From Maledivibacter halophilus (lineage in GTDB: Bacteria > Bacillota > Clostridia > Peptostreptococcales > Caminicellaceae), in NCBI RefSeq assembly GCF_900167445.1, contig NZ_FUZT01000001.1, positions 424,330 to 488,329 on the forward strand: a DNA stretch of 64,000 nt, written 5' to 3'. Position 1 is the stretch's first letter; every line of letters starts with the position of its first letter. The translations under genes were made by a program, and so were the position numbers. Below the pieces are notes generated by a model that was not told the DNA's origin, did not search any database, and saw nothing but the letters and a program-made list of their open reading frames with translations. Below are positions 55,231 through 63,931 of this stretch, one piece after another.

Positions 55231-56047
55231 ACTCAATATCTCCAAATAAATTGTTCAAATAATTTTCACCACAATAACTTACCAATAATTCCAAATTTAA
55301 GATATTATTATATTGTTTATCAATTAAAAAATTAATATAAGTTTTAAAGTCTATATCGCTCTCTTTCAAAGAAATATGTGATATAGATTTTTCTATATTT
55401 ATACCATGAATGTGGCAATAAATTATATTGCTTAAAAAATCATCATTAAGTGGTGGTTTTCCCGGGTAATAATTAAAGGCGTCATGACATATGTCTAAAC
55501 AGATACCTAGCTTTGATCCTCTAAATTTATTTAAATTATACTGGATATCTTCTCTAGAATTACCAATTACATTTTCATTTTTATTTAGTGTTTCAAGGGC
55601 CAAGTTGAGATCAATATTTTTATTGTCTAGAAAATTCAAAATCCAGTTAAGAAAGTTTAAAGTGTTATAAAGAGCAGTATTTTTTTCTTTGGCATCATCA
55701 TAACTGGCTCCATGGATAATTAAAGTTGATGATTTACATATAATATTCTGTATATCTACAATCATAGAAATTAAGTCTTCATACTTTGTTTTAATTTCTT
55801 TTTTATATTCGGTAAAATTCATTATTTCATATAAAAAACTATCGGCAAAATATGGTACATGAAAATTTATATCAATCTCAAGTTCACTACAAAGTTTTGC
55901 TATTTCATAATATGTGTTTTTAGGTAAAATATTTTTATCAGGACTAATTTCTACACTTGAAACTCCTAATTTCTTTGCATAAGATAATAATTCACTTTGT
56001 GTTATTTTATTAAAGATTTTTTCATCTAGTGTGAAGCCGATTTTCAT
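55214..56047 (-). CDS. Sugar phosphate isomerase/epimerase-like TIM-barrel protein
   Basis: A 277-aa AP-endonuclease-2/xylose-isomerase-like TIM barrel. Characteristic strands: SSVEISPDKNILPKNTYYEIAKLC, INFHVPYFADSF, LIIHGASYDDA, LNLALETLNKNENVIG, LGICLDICHDAFNY, IIYCHIHGIN and LNLELLVSY. Metal-binding Glu, Asp and His residues are present (ALETL, DICHD, HIHG, LELL). The substrate is unknown. Start after CTGGAGGGAATATT; it lies between the mobile element and the ArsR-type regulator. Confidence 0.8.
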   Translation of the reverse strand: MKIGFTLDEKIFNKITQSELLSYAKKLGVSSVEISPDKNILPKNTYYEIAKLCSELEIDINFHVPYFADSFLYEIMNFTEYKKEIKTKYEDLISMIVDIQNIICKSSTLIIHGASYDDAKEKNTALYNTLNFLNWILNFLDNKNIDLNLALETLNKNENVIGNSREDIQYNLNKFRGSKLGICLDICHDAFNYYPGKPPLNDDFLSNIIYCHIHGINIEKSISHISLKESDIDFKTYINFLIDKQYNNILNLELLVSYCGENYLNNLFGDIEFIRNF

Positions 56048-56092
56048 AATATTCCCTCCAGAATAGATATACGGTTCTTAATTGAGAAACTT

Positions 56093-56148
56093 GCATAATC
56101 AACATTATTAATTTTAAAATTCTTCACATGTATTATGCAATTTCCTCA
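56093..56148. repeat. Family B repeat, short copy 2
   Basis: TGAGAAACTTGCATAATC at the left and TATTATGCAATTTCCTCA at the right. The centre shares AAAATTCTT-ACATG with the copy at 27587-27636, so a single short subtype has spread. Confidence 0.75.
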
Positions 56149-56201
56149 ATTATAATATGTGTATAAGATTTTATAACCCAGAGAATTGGTATGTCTTAAA
56201 T

Positions 56202-57287
56202 TTATAATTTTAAGAAGTCCTTTAATCTATCATTTATACTATTCAGTTGATTTTCAATAAGCTTATAATATACAAATTTTTTAACTTTTTTTGTTTTAAC
56301 TAGCTTAGCTTCTTTCATTGATTTTAGATGTAATGAAATTGTACTAGGGGTTAAGTTTAATATCTCAGAAAGTTCTTGCGTAGTTGCTTGATTTGACGAT
56401 AAAATTCTAATAATTTTCAACCTAGTTTCATCACTTACAGCTTTTAATAATGTAATAAGCTCATCTGGTACTTTTTCACTCAACATTGCAGAATGAAAAT
56501 TTAGATTTAAATATAGAATGAGTGAATTATGTACAATATTTATCATTAAATGGGGCGAAGTAAAGACTGATGGAAATAACCTAATTTCTTTAATATCATC
56601 AATATTAATTTTAAAATCAATATTTTTTTTCATAATTATAGAATTATTATTAATGGAAATATCATGGTGTAAATTTGAAATATAATTAAATACATTTGTA
56701 TTTACTAGTATCATTTTTTGGTCTTTTATTGTTTTAATTATATACTTTTTAATAATGAACCATTCTTTTTTGAAGACTTTTTCCCAATACATTTCCAGCA
56801 CGTAAATTAATTTGTTTCTTAATAAGTCAATGTTTTTTAAGAAATATTTTATATCACTTAAAGAAAGATAATTCCCAAGCATATTAATATCCTTTTCTGT
56901 TAATTTCTCAGGTTCAGCAATCCAATCAATTAAAATCTTTTTATCATAATACATAGCTGAAAAACCAAGAAATAGGTATGCGAAATCTATGTGCTTCATA
57001 TTTTTAATTGTTTCTAAATCTTTATAAACATCATCATTATCTTCAGAGGCAATTTCTGTCATAATATCCATGATAAAGGCCCACTGGTTATAATGGATTG
57101 CAAAGTATTCAATTTCAGATTTTTCTCCATGATTAAGCTTTTGTTTAACCTCATTAGCCCAATTAAAACAATTAATATGGTGCCTTGCATCTGCAAGAAC
57201 ATGAAGACTTGCTACCATTTCAACAATTGGGCTGCAATAAAACTTAATATGATTATTTATATCGTAAGTTTTTTCTATTATCGGCAT
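56202..57287 (-). CDS. ArsR-type regulator with large N-terminal domain
   Basis: A 361-aa protein. The C-terminal 85 residues are an ArsR/SmtB winged helix (LLKAVSDETRLKIIRILSSNQATTQELSEILNLTPSTISLHLKSMKEAKLVKTKKVKKFVYYKL), without the metal-binding Cys of metal sensors. The 270-residue N-terminal helical domain (EMVASLHVLADARHHINCFNWANEVKQKL...) is probably a ligand sensor. Divergent from the cyclodeaminase-like gene and separated from it by a 20-bp palindrome, so it likely controls both. Start after AAAGGAGATATTCT. Confidence 0.85.
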   Translation of the reverse strand: MPIIEKTYDINNHIKFYCSPIVEMVASLHVLADARHHINCFNWANEVKQKLNHGEKSEIEYFAIHYNQWAFIMDIMTEIASEDNDDVYKDLETIKNMKHIDFAYLFLGFSAMYYDKKILIDWIAEPEKLTEKDINMLGNYLSLSDIKYFLKNIDLLRNKLIYVLEMYWEKVFKKEWFIIKKYIIKTIKDQKMILVNTNVFNYISNLHHDISINNNSIIMKKNIDFKINIDDIKEIRLFPSVFTSPHLMINIVHNSLILYLNLNFHSAMLSEKVPDELITLLKAVSDETRLKIIRILSSNQATTQELSEILNLTPSTISLHLKSMKEAKLVKTKKVKKFVYYKLIENQLNSINDRLKDFLKL

Positions 57288-57344
57288 AGAATATCTCCTT
57301 TATTACTAATTTGATATAACTTTTGTAAATATATTATATTATAC

Positions 57345-57364
57345 AATTTGGTTATAATCAAATT
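57345..57364. promoter_or_regulatory. Candidate ArsR-type operator
   Basis: AATTTGGTTATAATCAAATT is a 20-bp palindrome with two central mismatches, in the divergent promoter region. A related site, AATTTGATATAAC, is at about 57308-57320. A sigma-A-like TTGACG...TATGAT lies just downstream, towards the cyclodeaminase-like gene. Confidence 0.55.
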
Positions 57365-57492
57365 AAAAAATAATTAAATTGACGAATTTGTGTGCTAAGT
57401 GATATGATTATGACATAAAATGATTTTACGATTTTACAATTAACAAATCGAAATTTATAATTGAGTAATTTATGAAAATGGAGGAATTCATT

Positions 57493-58515
57493 ATGAGAAA
57501 ACCTGAAATTTTGTTTTTGAAACAAGAAGATGTTATTGCTGCTGGAGTTAAGAATATGGATAAAATATTGGAGCTCACTGAGAAAACATTTAATATGCTT
57601 TCTAAAGGGGAAATTAATAATCCCTCAAAAACAATGACTCTGATCCCTAATTGTGAGGATTGGACTTCCTATTTTATGTCTATGCCTGTACACATTGGTG
57701 GTGATATTAATGTTGCCGGAATAAAATGGGCTGCTGAGTCCATGGAGAATCTAAAAACACCAGGAATGCCTTATGGTATTGATGTAATCCTTTTAAGTGA
57801 TCCCACAACTGTTATGCCCTTTGCCATCATGGATGGAACATTAATAACGGCAATGAGAACTTCTGCTTCAGCTGGAGTTGCTGCGAAATATTTAGCACCA
57901 AAAAACTCTGAAGTAGCATGTTTAGTTGGTGCAGGGGTTATTGGAAGAACCATGATAATGGCACTTATGAGTTCGGTACCGACATTGAATGAGATTAGAC
58001 TGGTTGATCTTGATTTAGCAAAAGCACAGGCTTTAGCAGATGAATTTGAGGGTCAAATAAAGATAATTCCAATGGATAACTTGAAATCTGGAGCAAGTGA
58101 TGCTGATATAATTGCTACTATGACAACTGCTAGATCTCCAATTGTTAAAGATTCATGGATTAAAAATAATGCACTTGTTATACAAATGAGTTTATATGAA
58201 ATAGAGGACGAGACGGCGTTAAGAGCTAAAAAAATTGTTGTAGATAATTGGGCACAGCTTAAAAGTAAAGGTACACATGCAGTATTTAGTAAGCTTGTTG
58301 ATGAGAACAAACTTTCTGAAGAAAAGATTATTGAATTAAAAGATGTAACCTCTGAAAAATTACAACTAAGAAATAGTGATGATGAATTAATTATTTTTGG
58401 TTCCCATGGCGTTGGAAGCTTAGATATTATGTGTGCTAATTATATTTATCAAAACGCAATCAAAAATGATATTGGTACAAAGTTGAATTTATGGGATAAA
58501 CCAATATGGTTATAG
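57493..58515 (+). CDS. Ornithine cyclodeaminase/mu-crystallin family protein
   Basis: A 340-aa NAD(P)-dependent enzyme of the ornithine cyclodeaminase family. The N-terminal domain has FLKQEDVIAAGVKNMDKILEL and KWAAESMENLKTPGMPYGIDVILLSDPTT. The Rossmann motif is VACLVGAGVIGRTMIMALMSS, and DGTLITAMRTSASAGVAAKYL is the substrate-region motif. Members deaminate ornithine to proline or act as imine reductases/amino-acid dehydrogenases, so the substrate is open. ATG at 57493 after GGAGGAATTCATT. A paralogue starts at 63932. Confidence 0.88.
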   Translation: MRKPEILFLKQEDVIAAGVKNMDKILELTEKTFNMLSKGEINNPSKTMTLIPNCEDWTSYFMSMPVHIGGDINVAGIKWAAESMENLKTPGMPYGIDVILLSDPTTVMPFAIMDGTLITAMRTSASAGVAAKYLAPKNSEVACLVGAGVIGRTMIMALMSSVPTLNEIRLVDLDLAKAQALADEFEGQIKIIPMDNLKSGASDADIIATMTTARSPIVKDSWIKNNALVIQMSLYEIEDETALRAKKIVVDNWAQLKSKGTHAVFSKLVDENKLSEEKIIELKDVTSEKLQLRNSDDELIIFGSHGVGSLDIMCANYIYQNAIKNDIGTKLNLWDKPIWL

Positions 58516-58548
58516 TTTCTTATTTAGTTTTTTATAAGAATTAACTTA

Positions 58549-58615
58549 CTGAAATTCAGCATCGGGAAGTTTAAATTATTTCAGTTTTTTTAGACACATA
58601 TATATAAGTGTCTAA
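58549..58615 (+). terminator. Terminator and second hairpin after the cyclodeaminase-like gene
   Basis: ACTGAAAT...ATTTCAGT followed by T7 is a plausible terminator. Directly after it AGACAC-ATATATATAA-GTGTCT forms a second perfect hairpin. Confidence 0.6.
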
Positions 58616-58678
58616 ATGATGCTAAAATCCCCTAATGTTTAAATTGACTTATTATATTTTTAAAATATATAATCAAAT

Positions 58679-58730
58679 ATATAGTGAAATAAATTGAAAG
58701 GTGAATTTATACATCAAAAAAATCACATTT
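58679..58730. repeat. Family C repeat, partial copy
   Basis: ATATAGTGAAATAAATTGAA then AGGTGAATTTATACATCAAA matches 20333 onward and 38163 onward for about 45 nt, then diverges. The rest of 58730-58868 shows no gene. Confidence 0.5.
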
Positions 58731-58869
58731 TCAAGCTGGCAGAGGAATAGATTGGGACTCTGATCTTGAAATATGTAGAAACCCTTGATAAGTCAAAGGC
58801 ATTGATGATGTCTGTAAGAAGTTGATGCATAAATAGAAATGATAGTATTGTATATATAGGGGGATTCCT

Positions 58870-60639
58870 ATGAGTAGTTTGATTCAAATAAAGGATATAG
58901 TTCAACAGTTTGCAGAAACTGTTAATGCTGCCTTAAGATTAGATGTGGAGGTTGTAGATGAAAATCTTAGATGGATAGCTGGTACTGGGAGAGTCAAAAA
59001 CTTAATAGGCAGTAGAATTTTAGAACAGGGAATTATAAATAGATTATTATTTAAAGGTAGAAAAAATGTAATAGTTAATCAGCCTGGAAAAGATGATAAT
59101 TGCAAATTGTGTCCTAGATATGGTAAATGCAAGTATAAAAAAGCTGTTTATTCAGTTATTGAATTTGAAGGAAGAACTATTGGTGTTATCGGACTATCCA
59201 CAATGAGTGATGATCAAGTAAAGTTAATTGATTCAAAGAAACATGAAATGCTTGATTTTATAGAAAAAATAGGAAATCTTATAAGTACTAAAGTAAAAGA
59301 ACATGAAATGTTGAAACAAGTTGAAACCTATGCACAACTTATGAATACGGTTATAGATAATATTAATAAAGGTATTGTTATATTAAATAAAGACTATAAA
59401 ATAGTAGATGTTAATAGCTTTATTGAAGAAAAATTGAATATAAATAAAGATAAAATAAGAAATAAGGATATGAGGGAAATTTTACCCAATATAATTACAA
59501 TCGATAAAGGCGATAAGAATAAGTCAGTACAATATCAGGAAATTACTTTAACTGTAAATAATAAATATATTGATTTATTATACATTGCCAAGCCAATAGT
59601 GATTAATAAAGAATTAGAAGGAATTATATATTTATTTGAGGATTATAAAGATACAAGACAGTTAGCCTATACTATTTCTGAAAAACATAATGATATATCC
59701 TTTGATCAAATAATTGGGAAGAGTGAAAGCTTTATTGCTTTTAAAAAAAAGGTCAGACATGTTGCAAAAAATGATTCTACTGTGTTGTTAACAGGTGAGA
59801 CAGGGACCGGTAAGGAGCTTTTTGCTAGGGCAATCCATTCATCGAGTCGGCGAAAAAATAGACCTTTCATAGCAATAAATTGTGGAGCTATACCTGAAAC
59901 ATTAATAGAGAGTGAACTTTTCGGATATGAAAAAGGTGCTTTTACTGGTGCAAATAAAATAGGAAAGCATGGAAAATTTTACTTGGCAGATAAAGGAACT
60001 ATTTTTTTAGATGAAGTAGAAACTATGCCGATATACTTACAAATAAAATTACTTAGAGCCATTGAGAGAAGAGAGATTGAAAGGGTTGGTGGTGTAAAAA
60101 GTATACCAATAGATGTAAGAATAATTTCAGCTACTAATGTCCCGCTATATGAAATGGTAAAAAAGGGACAGTTTAGAGAAGATTTATACCATAGGCTAAA
60201 TGTCGTAACATTATTTATCCCCCCTTTAAGAGAAAGAGGAAAAGATGTATTAGTATTAGCTAACTATTTCATAAATAAGTTTTCTAGTAAATTTAATAAA
60301 AATATTCTTGGATTATCTAACGAAGTGAAAGAAATATTCTTAAATTATAATTGGTCAGGCAATGTGAGAGAATTGCAAAATGCAATTGAATATGGAATCA
60401 ATATGGAAGATAGTAATTATATAACTAAAGAAAACTTACCATTTCAATTTAAGAAAATGAAATTAAAGACAGAAAATAATAGAATTGTTACTCTGGAGGA
60501 TTTAGAAAAGCAACATATAAAAAGAGCTTTAGATAAATGTGGATGGACGGAAAAGGGGAGAATTGAAGCAGCAGATAGGCTTGGCATAAGTAGAGCAACA
60601 ATTTATAGAAAAATAAAGAAGTATAATTATTTTAAATAA
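58870..60639 (+). CDS. Sigma-54-dependent transcriptional activator
   Basis: A 589-aa enhancer-binding protein. The N-terminal sensory domain (1-155) carries a Cys cluster [10 protein letters not shown] (C-x2-C-x5-C) that could bind metal or an iron-sulfur cluster. A PAS domain (about 160-265) follows. The AAA+ domain has Walker A GETGTGKE, the sigma-54 loop GAFTGA ([16 protein letters not shown]), Walker B GTIFLDEV and the arginine finger region. A Fis-type helix-turn-helix ([24 protein letters not shown]) ends it. Two sigma-54 promoters lie downstream (60718 and 63863), its probable targets. Start after ATAGGGGGATTCCT. Confidence 0.93.
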   Translation: MSSLIQIKDIVQQFAETVNAALRLDVEVVDENLRWIAGTGRVKNLIGSRILEQGIINRLLFKGRKNVIVNQPGKDDNCKLCPRYGKCKYKKAVYSVIEFEGRTIGVIGLSTMSDDQVKLIDSKKHEMLDFIEKIGNLISTKVKEHEMLKQVETYAQLMNTVIDNINKGIVILNKDYKIVDVNSFIEEKLNINKDKIRNKDMREILPNIITIDKGDKNKSVQYQEITLTVNNKYIDLLYIAKPIVINKELEGIIYLFEDYKDTRQLAYTISEKHNDISFDQIIGKSESFIAFKKKVRHVAKNDSTVLLTGETGTGKELFARAIHSSSRRKNRPFIAINCGAIPETLIESELFGYEKGAFTGANKIGKHGKFYLADKGTIFLDEVETMPIYLQIKLLRAIERREIERVGGVKSIPIDVRIISATNVPLYEMVKKGQFREDLYHRLNVVTLFIPPLRERGKDVLVLANYFINKFSSKFNKNILGLSNEVKEIFLNYNWSGNVRELQNAIEYGINMEDSNYITKENLPFQFKKMKLKTENNRIVTLEDLEKQHIKRALDKCGWTEKGRIEAADRLGISRATIYRKIKKYNYFK

Positions 60640-60668
60640 TTTTATTTTTTCTAACTTTTTGGTTTAAA

Positions 60669-60712
60669 GACCATATCTAGTCCAGTTGTTTATAGTATTA
60701 GATATGGTTTTT
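60669..60712 (+). terminator. Terminator of the sigma-54 activator gene
   Basis: ACCATATCTA pairs with TTAGATATGGT, followed by TTTTTC. Confidence 0.65.
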
Positions 60713-60717
60713 CGAAT

Positions 60718-60733
60718 TTGGCATAAAAATTGC
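60718..60733 (+). promoter_or_regulatory. Sigma-54 (-24/-12) promoter
   Basis: TTGGCATAAAAATTGC has the invariant GG and GC dinucleotides separated by exactly 10 nt, 70 nt before the MetH-activation-like gene and directly after the sigma-54 activator gene. Confidence 0.85.
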
Positions 60734-60802
60734 GAGTTAAACTAATATAAATAAAAATAAATGGCTTTAAAGTATTATAAATTTATATTAAGGAGGATTT
60801 TT

Positions 60803-61492
60803 ATGGATGTAGTTGTTTTTGATAATATTAGCTTGAAAATTGATACAAAGAAGCTTAATAAAAAACTTAAAGCAAATAATGGAAGCTTTTTTGCTTCTAG
60901 AGTTGAAGAGTTGGCCAAAGAAGCAGAAAAAATAGCTAAACCAAAGGGTCTATTTAAACTTTCGTATATAGACACTAAGGGCGAGAACTTTATTGTTGTA
61001 GAGGATGAAAAACTTGTTAGTAGAGTGCTTAGAGTGAACGTTGATAAAGTTGGAAGAATATTTCTCTTTCTAGCCACATGTGGTAGGGAAATAGAGGATT
61101 GGTCTAAAAATTATGACGATATGCTAGATACTTTCATTGTGGACAATATTATGGAATTAGCATGTAAGGAAGCACAAAAGATTATATTTAACTATATTGA
61201 TGATAAATATGATTTGAAAAATGCTTCAAAAATGAACCCTGGATCCTTGAGTAACTGGCCTATAAAGGAGCAAAGAAAGATATTTAGAATTCTAAAAAAT
61301 AGTAATGAAAAGATTGGAGTTGAGCTAACAGATAGTTTATTAATGAAGCCAGCAAAGACTGTATCGGGAATAAGATTTTCTTCTGAAGTAAAATTTGAAA
61401 ATTGTCAATTATGTCCTAAAGATAAATGTCCAAATAGAGCAGCCCCATATAACAAACAGCTTTATGCTGCTAGATATGGACTTGGGAAATAA
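60803..61492 (+). CDS. MetH activation-domain-like protein (corrinoid reactivation candidate)
   Basis: A 229-aa protein resembling the activation domain of B12-dependent methionine synthase (PF02965-like): VGRIFLFLATCGREIEDW, then MNPGSLSNWPIKEQRKIFRIL and GVELTDSLLMKPAKTVSGI, the AdoMet/cobalamin-facing block of MetH. The C-terminus adds CQLCPKDKCPNRAAPY, a Cys triad absent from MetH. Stand-alone forms occur beside corrinoid methyltransferases in Clostridia. ATG at 60803 after AAGGAGGATTTTT is preferred over the upstream in-frame start. First gene behind a sigma-54 promoter; no MetH catalytic modules are nearby. Confidence 0.85.
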   Translation: MDVVVFDNISLKIDTKKLNKKLKANNGSFFASRVEELAKEAEKIAKPKGLFKLSYIDTKGENFIVVEDEKLVSRVLRVNVDKVGRIFLFLATCGREIEDWSKNYDDMLDTFIVDNIMELACKEAQKIIFNYIDDKYDLKNASKMNPGSLSNWPIKEQRKIFRILKNSNEKIGVELTDSLLMKPAKTVSGIRFSSEVKFENCQLCPKDKCPNRAAPYNKQLYAARYGLGK

Positions 61493-61534
61493 AATAAGGT
61501 TATTTACTGATCAATTAATAGGGGGATTAATATC

Positions 61535-63490
61535 ATGAGTCTAGTGTTAGGAATTGATACGGGAGGAACTTATACAGATGCAGTTATTATAGACTCAACA
61601 AATAAAAATATAATTACAGAAGCTAAAGCTTTAACAACATATGAAGATTTAACCATAGGTATTCGAAATTGTATTAAAGCCTTAGATACGACTTATATTA
61701 GCAAAATCCAAGGAGTTTCGTTATCAACTACTTTAGCAACTAATGCAATAGTAGAAGATCGTGGAGGAGATGTAGGACTTTTAATCATTGGAAAGGAATT
61801 AACAGGCAAGTTTCCTACTAAATATGTTAAGATAATTGATGGTGGACATGATGTCAATGGGGTAATCCGTAAAAATCTTAATATAGATCAAGTAAAGAAG
61901 AGTGTAGAAGAATTTAAAGGTAAAGTTAATAGTATTGCAATATCAAGCTATTTCAGTATACGCAATCCTGAACATGAAATAATCGTAAAAGAAATCGTAA
62001 AACAAATATTAGAAGTTCCGGTAGTATGTGCCCATCATTTATCTAGTTCATTGGGATTTTATGAACGGACAGTTACCGCTGTACTTAATGCTAAATTAAT
62101 ACCAATTATAGTGAATTTGATTGAGTCTGTAAAAGAAGTATTTAATGAATTTGAAATAAATGCTCCTCTAATGATTGTAAAAGGTGATGGTTCATTGATG
62201 AATGAGGATTTAGCACAGGAAAGACCAATAGAAACCATACTTTCTGGTCCAGCTGCAAGTATAATTGGGGCCACTGAGTTAAGTAAATATTCAGATGCTT
62301 TGGTTTTAGATATGGGGGGAACAACAACGGATATAGCAATATTAAAGGATTCTATTCCAAGGGTTAATTTAGAAGGGGCAGCAGTAGGGGGATGGAATAC
62401 AAGGGTCAAATCAATTGATATAAATACATATGGTATTGGAGGAGATAGTTATATTAAAATAAATCAAAATGGAGAGATAGGAATTGGGCCTCAAAGAGTA
62501 GTTCCTATATCAGTCATGGCTAGTGAATACCCTTATTTAATAGATGAATTGAAAAGCAAATCAAGTTCATATAAGCTATCAAATTTTCAAGCCACAGATT
62601 GTTTAATGCTTATAAATAAAAACATAAAAAAAGATTTAGATAAGAAAGATATGGAAGTGATAAGATTTTTAGAATCAGGTCCTCACTCAATATCATATTT
62701 GATGAATAATTTAAAAAGAAGGTTCTATTTTATTAGTTTTAAGCGATTATTAGACAAAGGTATTATTGTAAAAATATCTGTAACTCCAACGGATATTTTA
62801 CATGTAAAGGGAATATATACTAAATGGAATGTTGATGCTGCTAGAATTGCTGTTGGTATTTTGGCAGATAAAACTGAAAAAACATTAGAAGATTTCATGA
62901 ATTTAGCTATAGAGGCTATCTGTGATAAATTATGCAAAAATATTTTTCAAAGCTTGCTAAACTATGAATCTAACCCTATTCAAATAAATAAGAGTCAAGA
63001 GGCACAATATTTTATTGAAAAAATTCTAGAATCAAATGGTAAAGAAATTTTTAGTGTTTCATCAAAAATAAATTTACCGATTATTGCTGTTGGGGCTCCA
63101 GCCCAAGCATATATTCCAAAGGTGGCAGAGAAATTAAAGACAGAGATATTTATCCCTCATTATGCTGAAGTAGCTAACGCTATTGGAGCAGCCACAGGAA
63201 AGATTATAGAGAAAATTGAAGTTATAATTAAGACTACCTCTGAAGGAGATGTTATTCTTCACACTCCATGGGAAAGAAAAGTTTTTGATGAATTAGGTGA
63301 AGCTAAGGAATATGTTCTTAAGGATTTAAAACAGCAAGCTTTATTGATGACTGAAAAATCTGGAGCGATAGATTGTAAAAGCTTGATTAACAGCAGAGAT
63401 TTCTACATAAAACCTTGTAAGGACGGGAATGATCAATTGCACGTAGAGACAAGAATTGAAATTATAACAATTGGACGCCCTAAGTGGTGA
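61535..63490 (+). CDS. Hydantoinase/oxoprolinase-family ATPase (HyuA-like)
   Basis: A 651-aa protein: N-terminal Hydant_A_N domain (VLGIDTGGTYTDAVIIDSTNKNIITEAKALTT, with SLSTTLATNAIVEDRGGDVGLLI) and an ASKHA-type hydantoinase A domain (LSGPAASIIGATEL, LVLDMGGTTTDIAILKD, TYGIGGDSYIKI). No HyuB partner gene follows, unlike true 5-oxoprolinase or N-methylhydantoinase. It is 42 nt downstream of the MetH-activation-like gene in the same sigma-54 unit. An ATP-driven role in corrinoid protein activation, or ring opening of a hydantoin-type substrate, are both possible. Start after TAGGGGGATTAATATC. Confidence 0.85.
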   Translation: MSLVLGIDTGGTYTDAVIIDSTNKNIITEAKALTTYEDLTIGIRNCIKALDTTYISKIQGVSLSTTLATNAIVEDRGGDVGLLIIGKELTGKFPTKYVKIIDGGHDVNGVIRKNLNIDQVKKSVEEFKGKVNSIAISSYFSIRNPEHEIIVKEIVKQILEVPVVCAHHLSSSLGFYERTVTAVLNAKLIPIIVNLIESVKEVFNEFEINAPLMIVKGDGSLMNEDLAQERPIETILSGPAASIIGATELSKYSDALVLDMGGTTTDIAILKDSIPRVNLEGAAVGGWNTRVKSIDINTYGIGGDSYIKINQNGEIGIGPQRVVPISVMASEYPYLIDELKSKSSSYKLSNFQATDCLMLINKNIKKDLDKKDMEVIRFLESGPHSISYLMNNLKRRFYFISFKRLLDKGIIVKISVTPTDILHVKGIYTKWNVDAARIAVGILADKTEKTLEDFMNLAIEAICDKLCKNIFQSLLNYESNPIQINKSQEAQYFIEKILESNGKEIFSVSSKINLPIIAVGAPAQAYIPKVAEKLKTEIFIPHYAEVANAIGAATGKIIEKIEVIIKTTSEGDVILHTPWERKVFDELGEAKEYVLKDLKQQALLMTEKSGAIDCKSLINSRDFYIKPCKDGNDQLHVETRIEIITIGRPKW

Positions 63491-63503
63491 ATAATGAAAA
63501 GGG

Positions 63504-63534
63504 AAAACCGGACTTTGGCAAGTCCGGTTTTTTT
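63504..63534 (+). terminator. Rho-independent terminator
   Basis: AAACCGGACTT / AAGTCCGGTTT with a 5-nt loop and T7, 14 nt after the hydantoinase-family stop. It separates the two sigma-54 units. Confidence 0.92.
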
Positions 63535-63625
63535 ATGCATAATTTATTAAATTAATTTTAGTAACTACTAAGAAAAGATTTTACCTAGTTCATATCATTA
63601 CTTTTGAGAAGAGTTTATATATCAG

Positions 63626-63740
63626 AATGAGATATAACATATTAAAATGAGATGTCAACAATCTATAGAAGAATACTTACTTTTTTATTTAATATAGTTT
63701 AAAACAATAAACATATCATCTCATTATGAGATATAATCCA
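63626..63740 (+). promoter_or_regulatory. Candidate upstream activating sequences
   Basis: ATGAGATATAACAT and ATGAGATGTC (about 63628-63660), then ATCTCATTATGAGAT (a perfect 7-bp-arm palindrome, about 63718-63734) with ATATAAT after it. Repeated ATGAGAT units 130-240 nt upstream of a sigma-54 promoter are the expected position for enhancer sites of the 58870-60639 activator. Confidence 0.5.
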
Positions 63741-63862
63741 TAAAAAAAATAGAAAATTTCTTGGTTTCAGGATTAAATTTTTAGAAAGAATTTATTGAAA
63801 TATTAGTTTAAACCCCATTTTGATGATAAGGTAAAAATATTTTTATTGTTTTGAAGATTTTA

Positions 63863-63878
63863 TTGGCATGCCTATTGC
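63863..63878 (+). promoter_or_regulatory. Sigma-54 (-24/-12) promoter
   Basis: TTGGCATGCCTATTGC (then A) is close to the TTGGCACN5TTGCA consensus with correct GG-N10-GC spacing, 53 nt before the partial cyclodeaminase-like gene. Confidence 0.9.
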
Positions 63879-63931
63879 AAATGTCTAAAAGTATGAATAG
63901 AAATTATTTAATATTTAGGAGGAGTTTAAAA

